Shown: positions 29,349 to 38,598 of the stretch, piece after piece
Layout: every line of letters begins with the position of its first letter
Numbering within the stretch: position 1 is the first letter of the stretch
Translations under genes and position numbers: made by a program
From: Aurantimicrobium minutum
Lineage (GTDB): Bacteria > Actinomycetota > Actinomycetes > Actinomycetales > Microbacteriaceae
DNA length: 64,000 bases
NCBI RefSeq assembly: GCF_002355535.1
Contig: NZ_AP017457.1
Span: forward strand, 868,001 to 932,000
Reading direction: 5' to 3'
Notes under the pieces: generated by a model
Database searches by the model: none
The model's input: the letters and a program-made list of their open reading frames with translations, nothing else
What the model was told of the DNA's origin: nothing

Positions 29349-30033
29349 AAGCGTCCGCGGGGACATCCTTTTCATCTGCTGTGATCGCGGTGACAATACG
29401 CGTTGCAACAGCATCTGGCGAGAGTCCTTCAGGCATCGTCGGTGCAATACCGGCGATAGCGCGAGAGGCAAGACCTGTTTCGGTGTGAGGCGGACGCGTG
29501 TCCACAATGCGAATACCTTCACGACGTAATTCTCGCTGTGCTGCGCTGACAAAGGCCCTTAATCCTGCTTTGCTGGCGCCATATGCGGCCATACCGGCTG
29601 TAGGCATATCTGCGATCACTCCAGAGATGGTGACGATGAAAGGATCACTTCCGGCAGCCTTGGCAGAAGCTAAAGCGGGGATAGCTGCTCGAATAAGTTC
29701 GATAGCGCTGGTTTCATTCACGGCAACCAGGGTGCTCAGCGTTCCCACCTCGAGTTCGGAAACTGGTCCAAAGGCAACCAAGCCGTGAGCAATCACAATT
29801 CCATCCAGCTGGCCAGCAGAGGTAACTGTATTCACCAGGGATTCCGCAGCGCCGGGCAGAGCCAAATCAAGCGTGAAGAGCTCACTGGAGATACCAAGTT
29901 CCTGGAGCTTTGCGCCATCGCGTCCCGTGAGAACAACCTGAGCACCAGCTCCAGAAAGTTGACGTGCAATACGGGAGCCGAGCGCACCGGTTCCACCGGT
30001 GACGAGAATACGCTTACCTGCTAGTTCAGTCAT
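29341..30033 (-). CDS. SDR family oxidoreductase
   Basis: 230 residues: N-terminal cofactor loop VTGGTGALGSRIA, catalytic-loop YGASK with a preceding ISGVIA serine, and an ending without the usual C-terminal extension. Classical SDR; substrate unknown. Its start overlaps the rdgB stop by 4 bases, so it is coupled to the housekeeping rdgB-rph-murI group. Confidence 0.88.
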   Translation of the reverse strand: MTELAGKRILVTGGTGALGSRIARQLSGAGAQVVLTGRDGAKLQELGISSELFTLDLALPGAAESLVNTVTSAGQLDGIVIAHGLVAFGPVSELEVGTLSTLVAVNETSAIELIRAAIPALASAKAAGSDPFIVTISGVIADMPTAGMAAYGASKAGLRAFVSAAQRELRREGIRIVDTRPPHTETGLASRAIAGIAPTMPEGLSPDAVATRIVTAITADEKDVPADAFS

Positions 30034-30614
30034 GAGCTCAGTCTGTCAGCCAAGGCCCGTAAAGCGCGAGAGCGATGACTTAATTGATTCTTCTCATCGG
30101 GATCCAAGATTGCCGCAGTGACCTCATACCCTTCAGGAATAAAAACGGGGTCATAGCCAAAACCGTTTGCTCCGTGAATTTCACGGGCAATGCGGCCAGG
30201 CCATTTCCCTTCGACCACATATTCCTCATTGGTCACAGGGTTCACCACAGCAATAGTGCATTGGAAGTGAGCGCCGCGGTCTTCATCTCTGACATCACTG
30301 AGTTGATCCAGTAGGAGTTGAACATTCGCGGCGTTGTCTTTGGCGGATCCTGCCCAGCGGGCAGAAAAGATTCCTGGGGCACCGCCTAAAACATCGACAC
30401 AGATACCGGAGTCATCCGAGAGGGACGGTAGTCCTGTGTGAGCGGCCGCTGCACGCGCTTTAATGAGCGCGTTCTCGGCAAAGCTCACACCATCTTCGAT
30501 GGGCTCAGGCCCGTCATAGCCAATCACCGTAATGCCGGGAACAAGAGAACCCAGAATGGCATTGAATTCCTCAATCTTGTGCAGATTGTGGGTTGCCAAC
30601 ACGAAAGTGTTCAT
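30030..30614 (-). CDS. rdgB: XTP/dITP diphosphatase
   Basis: Cleans non-canonical purine nucleotides from the pool. 194 residues with the HAM1 motifs ATHNLHKIEEF, SLSDDSGICVDVLGGAPGIFSARWAG, GFGYDPVFIPEG and LSHRSRALRAL. Follows rph by 3 bases; the rph-rdgB pairing is widely conserved. Confidence 0.94.
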   Translation of the reverse strand: MNTFVLATHNLHKIEEFNAILGSLVPGITVIGYDGPEPIEDGVSFAENALIKARAAAAHTGLPSLSDDSGICVDVLGGAPGIFSARWAGSAKDNAANVQLLLDQLSDVRDEDRGAHFQCTIAVVNPVTNEEYVVEGKWPGRIAREIHGANGFGYDPVFIPEGYEVTAAILDPDEKNQLSHRSRALRALADRLSS

Positions 30615-30617
30615 GAT

Positions 30618-31352
30618 CTAGGCAAGTGCTTGTCGCTGGAAGTTGGTGAGGTCGTGTGCCCCAGCAACGGCGAGATCCAGCAACGAGTTCAGCTCGTTGC
30701 GATCGAAAGGAGCGCCCTCAGCAGTTCCTTGAACTTCAACAAAGAGTCCGCGACCGGTGACTACGACATTCATGTCGGTCTCCGCGCGGACATCCTCAAC
30801 ATAGGCAAGATCTAGCATGGGCACACCGTCAATGATTCCGACCGATACGGCCGAAACGCTGTCGATCAGTGGTTCTGCAGAAGCGGGAATGAGTTTTTGT
30901 GATTTACCCCACGCAATGGCCTCGGCGAGCGCCACATAGGCGCCGGTGATTGCAGCGGTGCGGGTTCCCCCATCAGCTTGGAGAACATCACAGTCGATCA
31001 CGATGGTGTTTTCACCGAGTGCTTTGGTGTTGACCACGGCGCGCAGTGAGCGGCCGATGAGGCGAGAGATTTCGTGGGTGCGCCCACCAATTTTGCCTTT
31101 GACCGCTTCACGATCCATGCGCGAGTTGGTCGAGCGAGGAATCATCGCATATTCGGCTGTCACCCAGCCTTTACCGGATCCTGTCATCCAGCGGGGAACA
31201 CCACTGGTGAATGAGGCGGTGCACAGAACCTTGGTTTTGCCGAAGGAAATCAGTGCTGAGCCTTCTGCCTGTTCACTCCAGCCACGCTCGATGGTGATTT
31301 CACGAAGTTGGTCGACGGCACGGCCGTCAGCACGGGTGATGTTCTCAGACAT
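30618..31352 (-). CDS. rph: ribonuclease PH
   Basis: Phosphorolytic 3'-5' exonuclease that trims tRNA precursors. 244 residues: [19 protein letters not shown] start, [24 protein letters not shown], and [20 protein letters not shown]. Full length with the catalytic core intact. 8 bases after murI. Confidence 0.95.
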   Translation of the reverse strand: MSENITRADGRAVDQLREITIERGWSEQAEGSALISFGKTKVLCTASFTSGVPRWMTGSGKGWVTAEYAMIPRSTNSRMDREAVKGKIGGRTHEISRLIGRSLRAVVNTKALGENTIVIDCDVLQADGGTRTAAITGAYVALAEAIAWGKSQKLIPASAEPLIDSVSAVSVGIIDGVPMLDLAYVEDVRAETDMNVVVTGRGLFVEVQGTAEGAPFDRNELNSLLDLAVAGAHDLTNFQRQALA

Positions 31353-31360
31353 AGATTCCT

Positions 31361-32200
31361 TTAGTTGAGGGGAAGATTGATGGCCCCTGTTGGGGTGTAG
31401 TCCACAGAAACAACCTGGGGACCTAAAAAGAGTGACGATAAGCGAAGAAACTCAGCTGTGTTATCGCCAGTTGCTTCATAAATGTAGGTGGGCGCAGCGG
31501 GATCGATGCGGTCTAACTCTCTAGTGACCAATTCCCGATATACGTCCTTGGCTGTTTCGTTATCACTGGAGACCAGTCGAACATGATCTCCCATGACGTA
31601 GGAGATTGCTCCTCGGAGGAAGGGGTAGTGCGTGCAGCCGAGGACAAGGGTGTCAATGTTGGCGGTGATTAAGGGCTGCAGGTATTCCCTTGCAACTCTC
31701 AGGACATCTGCCCCGCTGGTTTGACCGGCTTCGACAAATTCCACAAATTTGGGGGCTGCCTGAGTGAAGAGTTCCAAATGGGGAGCGGCAGCAAAAGCGT
31801 CGTTGTATGCCCTGGAGGTGATGGTTGCTGTTGTGCCAATCACACCAATGCGGTTGTTGCGTGTGGCAGCGAGAGCACCACGAACAGCTGGCTGAATAAC
31901 TTCAACCACGGGTACGTCGTAGCGTTCGCGCGCATCACGCAGCATGGCCGCGCTGGCTGTATTGCAGGCAATGACAAGCATTTTGACGCCCTGCTCAACC
32001 AGCCCGTCCATGACATCGAGTGCATAGGTGCGCACATCAGCGATGCTTTTGGTGCCGTAAGGCGAATGGGCGGTGTCGCCGATGTACGTGATTGATTCGT
32101 GTGGGAGTGAATCACGAATGGCCCTTGCGACGGTGAGACCACCCACACCAGAGTCAAAAATGCCGATGGGCGCATTGCGGTTGAACCGGCCGCTAGTCAT
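31361..32200 (-). CDS. murI: glutamate racemase
   Basis: Makes D-glutamate for peptidoglycan. 279 residues from ATG at 32200; the frame is open to 32260 but that part lies inside the DUF3039 gene. Catalytic cysteines C79 ([10 protein letters not shown]) and C189 (LGCTHYPFL), and the [14 protein letters not shown] start. Overlaps DUF3039 by 8 bases. Confidence 0.93.
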   Translation of the reverse strand: MTSGRFNRNAPIGIFDSGVGGLTVARAIRDSLPHESITYIGDTAHSPYGTKSIADVRTYALDVMDGLVEQGVKMLVIACNTASAAMLRDARERYDVPVVEVIQPAVRGALAATRNNRIGVIGTTATITSRAYNDAFAAAPHLELFTQAAPKFVEFVEAGQTSGADVLRVAREYLQPLITANIDTLVLGCTHYPFLRGAISYVMGDHVRLVSSDNETAKDVYRELVTRELDRIDPAAPTYIYEATGDNTAEFLRLSSLFLGPQVVSVDYTPTGAINLPLN

Positions 32201-32474
32201 CTTGGAGCTTTTCGTAAATCTCTTTGCAGGTTTGGCACACGGGGAACTTCTCTGGATCACGTCCAGGCGTCCACTTTTTTCCGCACAGTGCGCGAACTGG
32301 CTTTCCTGAGAGGGCGGACTTCATGATGTCGTTCTTCTTCACATAATGAGCGAAACGATCGTGATCGCCTTCATCCAATTGCTCGTTACGCAGCAGCTCT
32401 TCGAGTTCACGGTCAAGGGTGGCAGTACCACCGCCGGTCTCCAAGGGTGTGCCGTCAGGAAATGTCGAGCTCAT
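32193..32474 (-). CDS. DUF3039 family protein
   Basis: 93 residues. The C-terminal half ([19 protein letters not shown], then [14 protein letters not shown]) has three cysteines arranged like a zinc-ribbon knuckle, the mark of the actinobacterial DUF3039 family. Function unknown. It overlaps the murI start by 8 bases; DUF3039 next to murI/rph is a pattern I recall from other actinobacteria. A small GAGGC/GCCTC hairpin lies upstream of its start. Confidence 0.85.
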   Translation of the reverse strand: MSSTFPDGTPLETGGGTATLDRELEELLRNEQLDEGDHDRFAHYVKKNDIMKSALSGKPVRALCGKKWTPGRDPEKFPVCQTCKEIYEKLQDD

Positions 32475-32682
32475 ATGCCAATTCTATGAGGCGGAAGCCT
32501 CCTGAGTGAACCCTGTGAAAAGTGTCACGAAAAGGCAACAAGCGGGCTTAACTTCTGGCTTTTTCGCATTAACGGCGGGTAAACTAAAGGAGACATAACG
32601 GGGTGTCGTTCTCATCGACATTTTCTGGTGCCCGTTTCTCTTGTTCTTCTGGTGCATCTGACACCACTCAAGGAGCTTTATC

Positions 32683-33375
32683 GTGACTACACAGGTAGTA
32701 ATTCTTGCCGCTGGCATGGGTAGCCGTCTTGGCCGCTCACTGCCTAAGCCGTTGACTGAACTCAGCGACGGCCGCACCATCATGCAGCAGCAGATGGAAA
32801 ACATTCGTCACGCTTTTGGGAACGACGCACACATCACTGTTGTGGTTGGTTACAAGCTTGAGCACATCATCGAGGCTTTCCCTGATGTGAACTTCGTCTA
32901 CAACGAGCAATACGACACCACCAACACCTCGAAGTCCCTCATGCGTGCACTGCGTGCATCTAGCAACGGTGGCGTGCTGTGGATGAACGGCGACGTTGTT
33001 TTCGATCCAGCTGCTCTCGTGCGTGCGTCTGAACTCATTGTGCGCGACCAGTCTTTTGTGTCGGTGAACACTTCTTCCGTCTCCGACGAAGAGGTCAAGT
33101 ACACCACCACAGCTGAGGGCTACATCAACGAGCTGTCCAAGACCGTCAAGAATGGTCTGGGAGAAGCCGTTGGTATCAACTACATTTCTGCCAAGGACAA
33201 GCCCGTTCTGCTGCATCACCTCACCAAGGTCAACGACCAGGACTATTTTGAGCGTGGACTTGAACTGGCTATCGAACAGGATCGCCTCCTTGTTGAGCCC
33301 ATGGACATCTCTGACCTCTACGCAGTCGAAATTGACTTCGCTGAGGACCTCGAGCGCGCCAACCTCTTTGTCTAA
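32683..33375 (+). CDS. sugar- or choline-phosphate nucleotidyltransferase
   Basis: 230 residues, GTG start with AAGGAG seven bases upstream. The N-terminal LAAGMGSRLG with downstream PKPL is the NTP-transferase signature; MNGDVVFDP carries the metal-binding Asp. Short length and the YNTxx-like NEQYDTTNTSKSLMRAL context resemble LicC-type choline-phosphate cytidylyltransferases and related enzymes that activate an alcohol or sugar phosphate. Followed by a Wzm/Wzt exporter pair, so it probably makes the activated donor for a wall or surface glycopolymer. Substrate uncertain. Confidence 0.82.
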   Translation: MTTQVVILAAGMGSRLGRSLPKPLTELSDGRTIMQQQMENIRHAFGNDAHITVVVGYKLEHIIEAFPDVNFVYNEQYDTTNTSKSLMRALRASSNGGVLWMNGDVVFDPAALVRASELIVRDQSFVSVNTSSVSDEEVKYTTTAEGYINELSKTVKNGLGEAVGINYISAKDKPVLLHHLTKVNDQDYFERGLELAIEQDRLLVEPMDISDLYAVEIDFAEDLERANLFV

Positions 33376-33412
33376 CCTGCGCACTTTCCTCTAAGGCCTT
33401 AGGCTCTAAGTC

Positions 33413-34213
33413 GTGAGCGCACCGGTAGAACAGTCTCCGTATCAGCGGTCTTCTTTTGCGCGCTATCGTCACGCTCTGTGGCTGTTGACTCGTCGTGACC
33501 TGAAGGTTCGTTACTCAACGAGTGCTCTGGGCTATCTCTGGTCCATTCTTGATCCGCTGATTATGAGCGGAATCTACTGGTTTATTTTCACCCAGGTTTT
33601 CCAGCGCGCAGCCGGTACAGAGCCCTACATCGTCTTCTTGCTGGCAGGGTTACTGCCCTGGATGTGGTTCAACAGTGCCGTTTCAGACTCCACCAGAGCA
33701 TTCATCAAATCAGCAAAACTGGTCCGTTCCACAGCTATTCCTCGGAGCATTTGGGTTGCCAGCATTGTGCTGGGTAAGGGTATGGAATTTCTGTTTTCCC
33801 TGCCGGTGCTTGCAATCTTTGCCGTTGTCGCCGGTGCACAGCTGGGCTGGGAAGTGGTCTTTTTCCCACTGGCGATTCTTATTCAAGCAATCCTCACCTT
33901 TGGAATTGGCTTGATTGTTGCTCCGCTGGTTGTGTTTTTTAGGGATTTGGAACGGGTCATCAAACTCTTTCTCCGTTTCCTCTTCTATGCCTCCCCCATC
34001 ATCTATGCCTTCGGTGATTTGCCTGCCGCGGTTCAGCCCTGGATGGCGTTCAACCCACTTGCGGGAATCTTTGACCTCTATCGCGCTGCCTTCTTCCCTG
34101 AAGAGCTCAACTGGAGCGTTGTGGGAATCTCTGCGGCAATGTCGGTGATTATTCTTGGCCTGGGCATCTGGGTTTTCTCCCGTGCTGAGCGTTCTGTATT
34201 GAAGGAGATCTAA
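33413..34213 (+). CDS. polysaccharide ABC exporter permease (Wzm/TagG-like)
   Basis: 266 residues, GTG start, six hydrophobic segments. The LLTRRDLKVRYSTSALGYLWSILDPL entry helix and the YASPIIYAF stretch are typical of ABC2 permeases that export O-antigen or teichoic acid. It shares one base with the ATPase gene that follows. Works in the cytoplasmic membrane to flip an undecaprenyl-linked glycan. Confidence 0.88.
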   Translation: MSAPVEQSPYQRSSFARYRHALWLLTRRDLKVRYSTSALGYLWSILDPLIMSGIYWFIFTQVFQRAAGTEPYIVFLLAGLLPWMWFNSAVSDSTRAFIKSAKLVRSTAIPRSIWVASIVLGKGMEFLFSLPVLAIFAVVAGAQLGWEVVFFPLAILIQAILTFGIGLIVAPLVVFFRDLERVIKLFLRFLFYASPIIYAFGDLPAAVQPWMAFNPLAGIFDLYRAAFFPEELNWSVVGISAAMSVIILGLGIWVFSRAERSVLKEI

Positions 34214-34956
34214 TGAGTACTCCTTCTGTGATCACGGTTAACAATGCCGGAATTCGTTTCCGTCGCAACCACAAAGGACGTCGCTCCCTCAAAGATTTGT
34301 TTGGCTCCAAAACCCGACGCTCTAAGCCCAATGAGTTTTGGGCTTTGCGCAATGTGTCTTTCACCGTTGCCCCGGGTGAAGCCATTGGTGTGGTGGGCCG
34401 AAACGGTCAAGGTAAATCAACTTTGTTAAAGTTGGTTGCCAACGTGCTCATTCCCGATGAAGGACACGTGCAAGTTCACGCTGGCGTTGCCCCACTGATT
34501 GAAATCACCGGTGGGTTTGTCGATGACCTCACCGTGCGCGATAACGTCTACCTCACCGCGGGACTGCACGGCATGACTCGGGAACAGGTTGCAGCAAAGT
34601 TTGATGACATCATCGACTTTGCTGAAATCGAAGACTTCCTCGACACCCCCTACAAGCACCTCTCCAGCGGCATGAAGGTGCGCTTGGCTTTCTCTGTGGT
34701 CACCAGTTTGGAAGAACCTGTTCTTCTCGTCGATGAGGTCCTGGCCGTGGGAGATAAGTCTTTCCGCAACAAGTGTTACCGCCGCATCGAAGAAATGCTG
34801 GGAGAAGGCCGCACCCTGTTCTTTGTCTCCCACAACGAAGGCGACCTCAAACGTTTTTGTACCCGAGGCCTCTATCTCGACAAGGGCACCCTCAAACTCG
34901 ATGGCCCCATCATGGATGTCATCAATGCCTATAACGAGGACTACCCAGGCCTATAA
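34213..34956 (+). CDS. polysaccharide ABC exporter ATP-binding protein (Wzt/TagH-like)
   Basis: 247-residue ATPase: Walker A GRNGQGKST (62-70), signature LSSGMKVRLAFS, Walker B PVLLVDEVLAVGD, switch His in FVSHN. The long N-terminal insertion before the Walker A (GIRFRRNHKGRRSLKDLF) is typical of glycan exporters. It has no C-terminal carbohydrate-binding domain, so export should not depend on a capped chain. The stop codon sits in the loop of a terminator-like hairpin. Confidence 0.88.
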   Translation: MSTPSVITVNNAGIRFRRNHKGRRSLKDLFGSKTRRSKPNEFWALRNVSFTVAPGEAIGVVGRNGQGKSTLLKLVANVLIPDEGHVQVHAGVAPLIEITGGFVDDLTVRDNVYLTAGLHGMTREQVAAKFDDIIDFAEIEDFLDTPYKHLSSGMKVRLAFSVVTSLEEPVLLVDEVLAVGDKSFRNKCYRRIEEMLGEGRTLFFVSHNEGDLKRFCTRGLYLDKGTLKLDGPIMDVINAYNEDYPGL

Positions 34957-34967
34957 GACCTGGGTAG
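34941..34967 (+). terminator. terminator-like hairpin spanning the Wzt stop codon
   Basis: Nine-base arms CTACCCAGG / CCTGGGTAG with a 9-base loop that contains the TAA stop of the ATPase gene. There is only a short pyrimidine stretch after it. It lies between convergent genes and may act in both directions. Confidence 0.55.
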
Positions 34968-34988
34968 CTTCCGCTCAGAACTCTGGGG

Positions 34989-36173
34989 TTAGCTAAACGC
35001 GTTCAACCCTGTCAGAGCACGACCAATCACCAGCTGATGAATTTCATCCGTGCCCTCATAGGTGCGCACGGCCTCAAGGTTTGCCATGTGTCGCATCACA
35101 GGGAATTCGCCAGTGATGCCATCCCCGCCAAGAATCGTGCGAGCTTCGCGGGCAATCTTGAGAGCTTCCCTGACGCTATTGAGCTTGCCGACACTGATTT
35201 GTGTGAGGTTCAAGGTTCCTGCATCCTTCTGACGGCCAATGTGCAGTGCGAGCAGAACACCCTTCTCGTATTCGAGAGTCATATCTGCCAACTTGGCTTG
35301 AGTGATCTGGAAAGAACCAATCGCTTTGCCAAAAACTTCTCTCTCTTTCGAGCGGGAAATAGCGGCGTCTAGACAGGCACGGGCTGCTCCCATGGCACCC
35401 CAGATGATGCCGTAGCGTGCCTCATTCAAGCATCCAAACGGTCCAGATAATCCCTGTGCTCCCGGCAGAATTGCGTCAGCAGGAAGACGGACATCGGTCA
35501 ATTCGATATCGCATTGAATTGAGGCACGCATAGCGAGTTTGCCATCAATGGCTGTTGCTACGAATCCGGGGGTGTCAGTAGGAACAATGAAGCCTCGAAC
35601 ACCCTCATCAGTCATGGCCCACACGATGCACAGATCAGCCACAGTGGCGAGACCAATCCAGCGCTTGGCTCCGTTGAGAACCCAGGTGTCCCCTTCTAGC
35701 ACTGCTGTGGTTTTCATGTTTGCTGGATCACTTCCGCCATGAGGCTCGGTCAGACCAAAGCAACCCAGCTTCTCACCCTTGGCCATCTGTGGCAGCCAGT
35801 AATTCTTCTGTTCTTCGGTGCCATATTTCGAGATGGCAGACATGGCCAACGAGCCTTGGACAGAAACAAAGGTGCGCCATCCGCTGTCGACCGCTTCCAT
35901 CTCAAGACACACAAGTCCGTAGCTGACCGCGGAAGCACCAGCGCAGCCATAGCCTTTGATGTGCATTCCGAGGAAGCCTTGCTGAGCAATGAGGGGAATG
36001 AGTTCGTTGCGGAAATACTTCTTATCGAAATCGTCCTCAATCACGGGACGGATTTCTGTCTGAGCAAAGTCACGGGCCTTCATAGCCCACTCTTTTTCTT
36101 CTGGGCTCAGCAGCGCGTGGAAGTCAAAGACCTCATCAGCGAGAGATACGTCAGGATATTTAGCGGTGCTCAT
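34989..36173 (-). CDS. gcdH: glutaryl-CoA dehydrogenase-like acyl-CoA dehydrogenase
   Basis: 394-residue FAD enzyme. CFGLTEPHGGSDPANM is the FAD-binding region and RTYEGTDEIHQLVIGRALTG carries the catalytic Glu. The NEARYGIIWGAMGAARACLD block with Arg next to the active site matches glutaryl-CoA dehydrogenases, which oxidise and decarboxylate glutaryl-CoA to crotonyl-CoA. A CoA-transferase ends 9 bases upstream, which supports glutarate use. Electron acceptor is ETF. Confidence 0.85.
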   Translation of the reverse strand: MSTAKYPDVSLADEVFDFHALLSPEEKEWAMKARDFAQTEIRPVIEDDFDKKYFRNELIPLIAQQGFLGMHIKGYGCAGASAVSYGLVCLEMEAVDSGWRTFVSVQGSLAMSAISKYGTEEQKNYWLPQMAKGEKLGCFGLTEPHGGSDPANMKTTAVLEGDTWVLNGAKRWIGLATVADLCIVWAMTDEGVRGFIVPTDTPGFVATAIDGKLAMRASIQCDIELTDVRLPADAILPGAQGLSGPFGCLNEARYGIIWGAMGAARACLDAAISRSKEREVFGKAIGSFQITQAKLADMTLEYEKGVLLALHIGRQKDAGTLNLTQISVGKLNSVREALKIAREARTILGGDGITGEFPVMRHMANLEAVRTYEGTDEIHQLVIGRALTGLNAFS

Positions 36174-36182
36174 CTGATTTCC

Positions 36183-37370
36183 TTACTGTGTATCGGTTGA
36201 CGAAAGCCAACCGACCTTTTCACTATGCTCTCCCAACGCTGGCGGAGCAAGCCGGTAGGTCGCTTCACGACCTGGAATATGAATGGGATTTGTCACTTGT
36301 CTTGTGCTGTGTGAACCCTGGGGGTAGGCGATTTCCACCACAGGATTAAGCCCCAGATCACTAGCGAAGTCGAATGCCTCAGGAATGGTGTTGACCAAAC
36401 CAGCAGGAACTCCTTCCCCGCTGAGGAGGGCAACCCAGTGCGCTCCGGGTTCTGCAACCAGGACCTTTTCGAGTTCTTCTCGCAACTCAATCCGATGTGT
36501 TGCGCGACTGGGGTTATCAGCAAAGCGATAATCCGTTGCTAGCTCTTCACGGCCCAACAAGCTCACGAGGGTCTGGAACTGCCTATCGTTACCCACAGCA
36601 ATCAAAAGTGGACGATCCTGGGCATCAAAGAGCTCATACGGGGCAATGCTGGGGTGTGCATTGCCGAGGCGTTGTGGGGTTACTCCTGCATTGAGTGCCG
36701 CACCAGCTTGATTCGTGAGGGCACTGAGCAAACTGGTCAGCAGATCAACCTCGACAAGTTGGCCGCTCCACTTTTCCGCAGGTGCATCATCGCGAGCTTT
36801 GAGGGCAAGCAAAATGCCCTGAACGGCATTCATGCCGGTCAGGATGTCCACAAGCGCAACACCAACCTTGGTGGGCCCGCCATCTTGAGGTCCAGTAATA
36901 CTCATCAAGCCACCAACTGCTTGGACGAGCAGATCATATCCAGCAAGGGAGGCGCCTGTGCCGCTTCCAAAACCAGTGATGGAGCAGTAAATAACTCCAG
37001 GATTAATCTTTCGCGCCTGGTCAAAGTCCAGCCCCAATTTGGTCATCACACCAGGGCGGAAATTTTCAATCACAACATCCGCCGTGGCAAGAAGTTCAGT
37101 GACGTGAGCACGACCTTCTTCGCTACGTAAATCGATCACAACAGAACGCTTGTTGCGGTTCACGCTCGAAAAATAGGTGGAGACACCTTGCTCGTCGGCT
37201 GGAGGCAACCACGCCCTGGTGTCATCCCCGCTGTCGCTTTCTACTTTGATGACATCGGCACCAAAATCTGCCAGGGTCATCGTGGCATAGGGGCCAGCGA
37301 GTACTCGAGAGAAATCAAGCACTCGCAAACCGGAAAGTATGCCGCCCTGAGGAGCGGAAGCTGTTGCCAT
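36183..37370 (-). CDS. family III CoA-transferase (CaiB/BaiF), likely glutarate CoA-transferase
   Basis: 395 residues from ATG at 37370 (MATASAPQGGILSGLRVLDF); the open frame reaches 37451 but that extension is not family-like. Motifs: LRVLDFSRVLAGPYATMTLADFGADVIKVE, the VIDLRSEEGR block and the active-site Asp region (SLAGYDLLVQAVGGLMSITG). Family III enzymes swap CoA between acids. Being 9 bases upstream of gcdH, it probably activates glutarate using succinyl-CoA, like human SUGCT. Confidence 0.85.
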   Translation of the reverse strand: MATASAPQGGILSGLRVLDFSRVLAGPYATMTLADFGADVIKVESDSGDDTRAWLPPADEQGVSTYFSSVNRNKRSVVIDLRSEEGRAHVTELLATADVVIENFRPGVMTKLGLDFDQARKINPGVIYCSITGFGSGTGASLAGYDLLVQAVGGLMSITGPQDGGPTKVGVALVDILTGMNAVQGILLALKARDDAPAEKWSGQLVEVDLLTSLLSALTNQAGAALNAGVTPQRLGNAHPSIAPYELFDAQDRPLLIAVGNDRQFQTLVSLLGREELATDYRFADNPSRATHRIELREELEKVLVAEPGAHWVALLSGEGVPAGLVNTIPEAFDFASDLGLNPVVEIAYPQGSHSTRQVTNPIHIPGREATYRLAPPALGEHSEKVGWLSSTDTQ

Positions 37371-37440
37371 AACGCTTATCTTACGGGCCCAAATAATGTT
37401 GTGACAGTTACTCTGTTGGCGAAAGCAGGCCCTTCCAGCT

Positions 37441-37468
37441 TTGGCACACACTGCTTATGTCATAGTGT
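37441..37468 (+). promoter_or_regulatory. promoter candidate for the DUF3107 gene
   Basis: TTGGCA at 37441-37446, a 16-base spacer, and TAGTGT at 37463-37468 fit a housekeeping actinobacterial promoter. The start codon is 31 bases further on, preceded by GAAAGG. Confidence 0.5.
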
Positions 37469-37498
37469 TGGCTTGTTCGATACCAGAAAGGTCTTCTC

Positions 37499-37723
37499 AT
37501 GGAAATTCGCATCGGCATGATCAACACTTCCCGCGAAATTGGCTTGGAGACCAGCTCTTCTGTTGCAGAAGTTGAAGCACTCGTTGCAGATGCTCTCACC
37601 GGCAAGACTCCCCTGCTCAAGCTTTCTGATGAGAAGGGCAAGGTTTACCTTGTCTCTTCAGCAAACATTGCTTTTGTTGAGGTGGGTTCTGACCAGTCTC
37701 GCCGAGTCGGCTTCGTAGGCTAA
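37499..37723 (+). CDS. DUF3107 family protein
   Basis: 74 residues, starts MEIRIGMINTSREIGLE and has a beta-alpha-beta pattern typical of DUF3107 (mycobacterial TB9.4 type). Function unknown. ATG preceded by GAAAGG at seven bases. It lies next to the MiaE_2 and DEAD-box helicase genes, a neighbourhood also found in Mycobacterium (Rv3208A-Rv3211). Confidence 0.88.
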   Translation: MEIRIGMINTSREIGLETSSSVAEVEALVADALTGKTPLLKLSDEKGKVYLVSSANIAFVEVGSDQSRRVGFVG

Positions 37724-37735
37724 CGCCAACTTTTC

Positions 37736-38458
37736 TTAGGCTGTCAGGCCTAATTCATCCATGCGGCGCGAGTGCGCGGCAATGAGGTCAGTAAAGACAG
37801 GCTCCAGACGCTGTTCGTCGTCATCGTGGTTGCCAGATAGTTGCAAGGCTGAGCGCGCAACTAGCTGAGTATCGCCCACAAGGCGACGTCCCCACAGTGC
37901 CAACTGTGATGCAAGCTTGGGATCTGCAGCAATGCCTTCCTTGAGTAGATTCACAATCACATCAGCGGTGCGATCTGTTTTGAGTATCTCTTCAATACGT
38001 GGACGAAGTGCTTTAGGCAGACTAGTTACGAGACGAACAAAGAAATCATCGAGGAAACCTGCGGTGAGATACACTCCCAGCAGCATTTCATACCAGTTAC
38101 GGCCTGAGGTGAGTTCTTCAAAAGTGTCAATGGCTGGCGCAAACGGTGCCATTGCCACTGCTGGGTCTACTTTTTTCTTGCGAAGTTCAGCAACCAAACC
38201 GTGGTGTTTGGCTAAAACCTCTCCCGCTGCAGCGCTGAGTCCCTCTTTAGCTTCTAGGTTGGGAGCTGCGGTCACAGCGCGGGTGAGAGATTCGAAGACA
38301 GCGAGTTCAAAATAGGCAACCTGCCCCAAATATGGCACCACATCAGGGGTCATATCGGAGAGATCTACCTTGTCTTCACGCTCAACCTTCTCTTGACGAG
38401 GTTTGAGGGTAGGGGCAACGACACGTCGCTTGCGAAGACCGAACCATGAAAAGACCAC
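37736..38458 (-). CDS. ferritin-like MiaE_2 family protein
   Basis: 240 residues, mostly helical. Repeated Glu and ExxH-like positions (FELAVFESLTRAV, GEVLAKHHGLV) match the diiron ferritin-like family annotated as MiaE_2 in actinobacteria. Whether it hydroxylates tRNA like true MiaE is not shown. Convergent with the DUF3107 gene and divergent from the helicase gene. Confidence 0.78.
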   Translation of the reverse strand: MVFSWFGLRKRRVVAPTLKPRQEKVEREDKVDLSDMTPDVVPYLGQVAYFELAVFESLTRAVTAAPNLEAKEGLSAAAGEVLAKHHGLVAELRKKKVDPAVAMAPFAPAIDTFEELTSGRNWYEMLLGVYLTAGFLDDFFVRLVTSLPKALRPRIEEILKTDRTADVIVNLLKEGIAADPKLASQLALWGRRLVGDTQLVARSALQLSGNHDDDEQRLEPVFTDLIAAHSRRMDELGLTA

Positions 38459-38516
38459 GTATCAAGCCTATTCCCTTGCGAGCATATGAGCGAGACGCCG
38501 ATAGGCTTAGAAGGTC

Positions 38517-38580
38517 GCTACCGGCATCGGATCGGTAGCCCTACGCCTGGGTGACGAATAAAAAGGCGTAGAACCTTTTT
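38517..38580 (+). promoter_or_regulatory. structured leader with competing hairpins before the DEAD-box helicase
   Basis: Three inverted repeats stand in a row. Hairpin A: GCTACCG (38517-38523) with CGGTAGC (38533-38539). Hairpin B: CTACGCC (38541-38547) with GGCGTAG (38565-38571). Hairpin C: AAAAAGG (38560-38566) with CCTTTTT (38574-38580). B and C share bases 38565-38566 and cannot form together. The helicase GTG is at 38599. This looks like an attenuator or temperature- or helicase-sensitive leader. Confidence 0.5.
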
Positions 38581-38598
38581 AACACGACAGGCACACAC

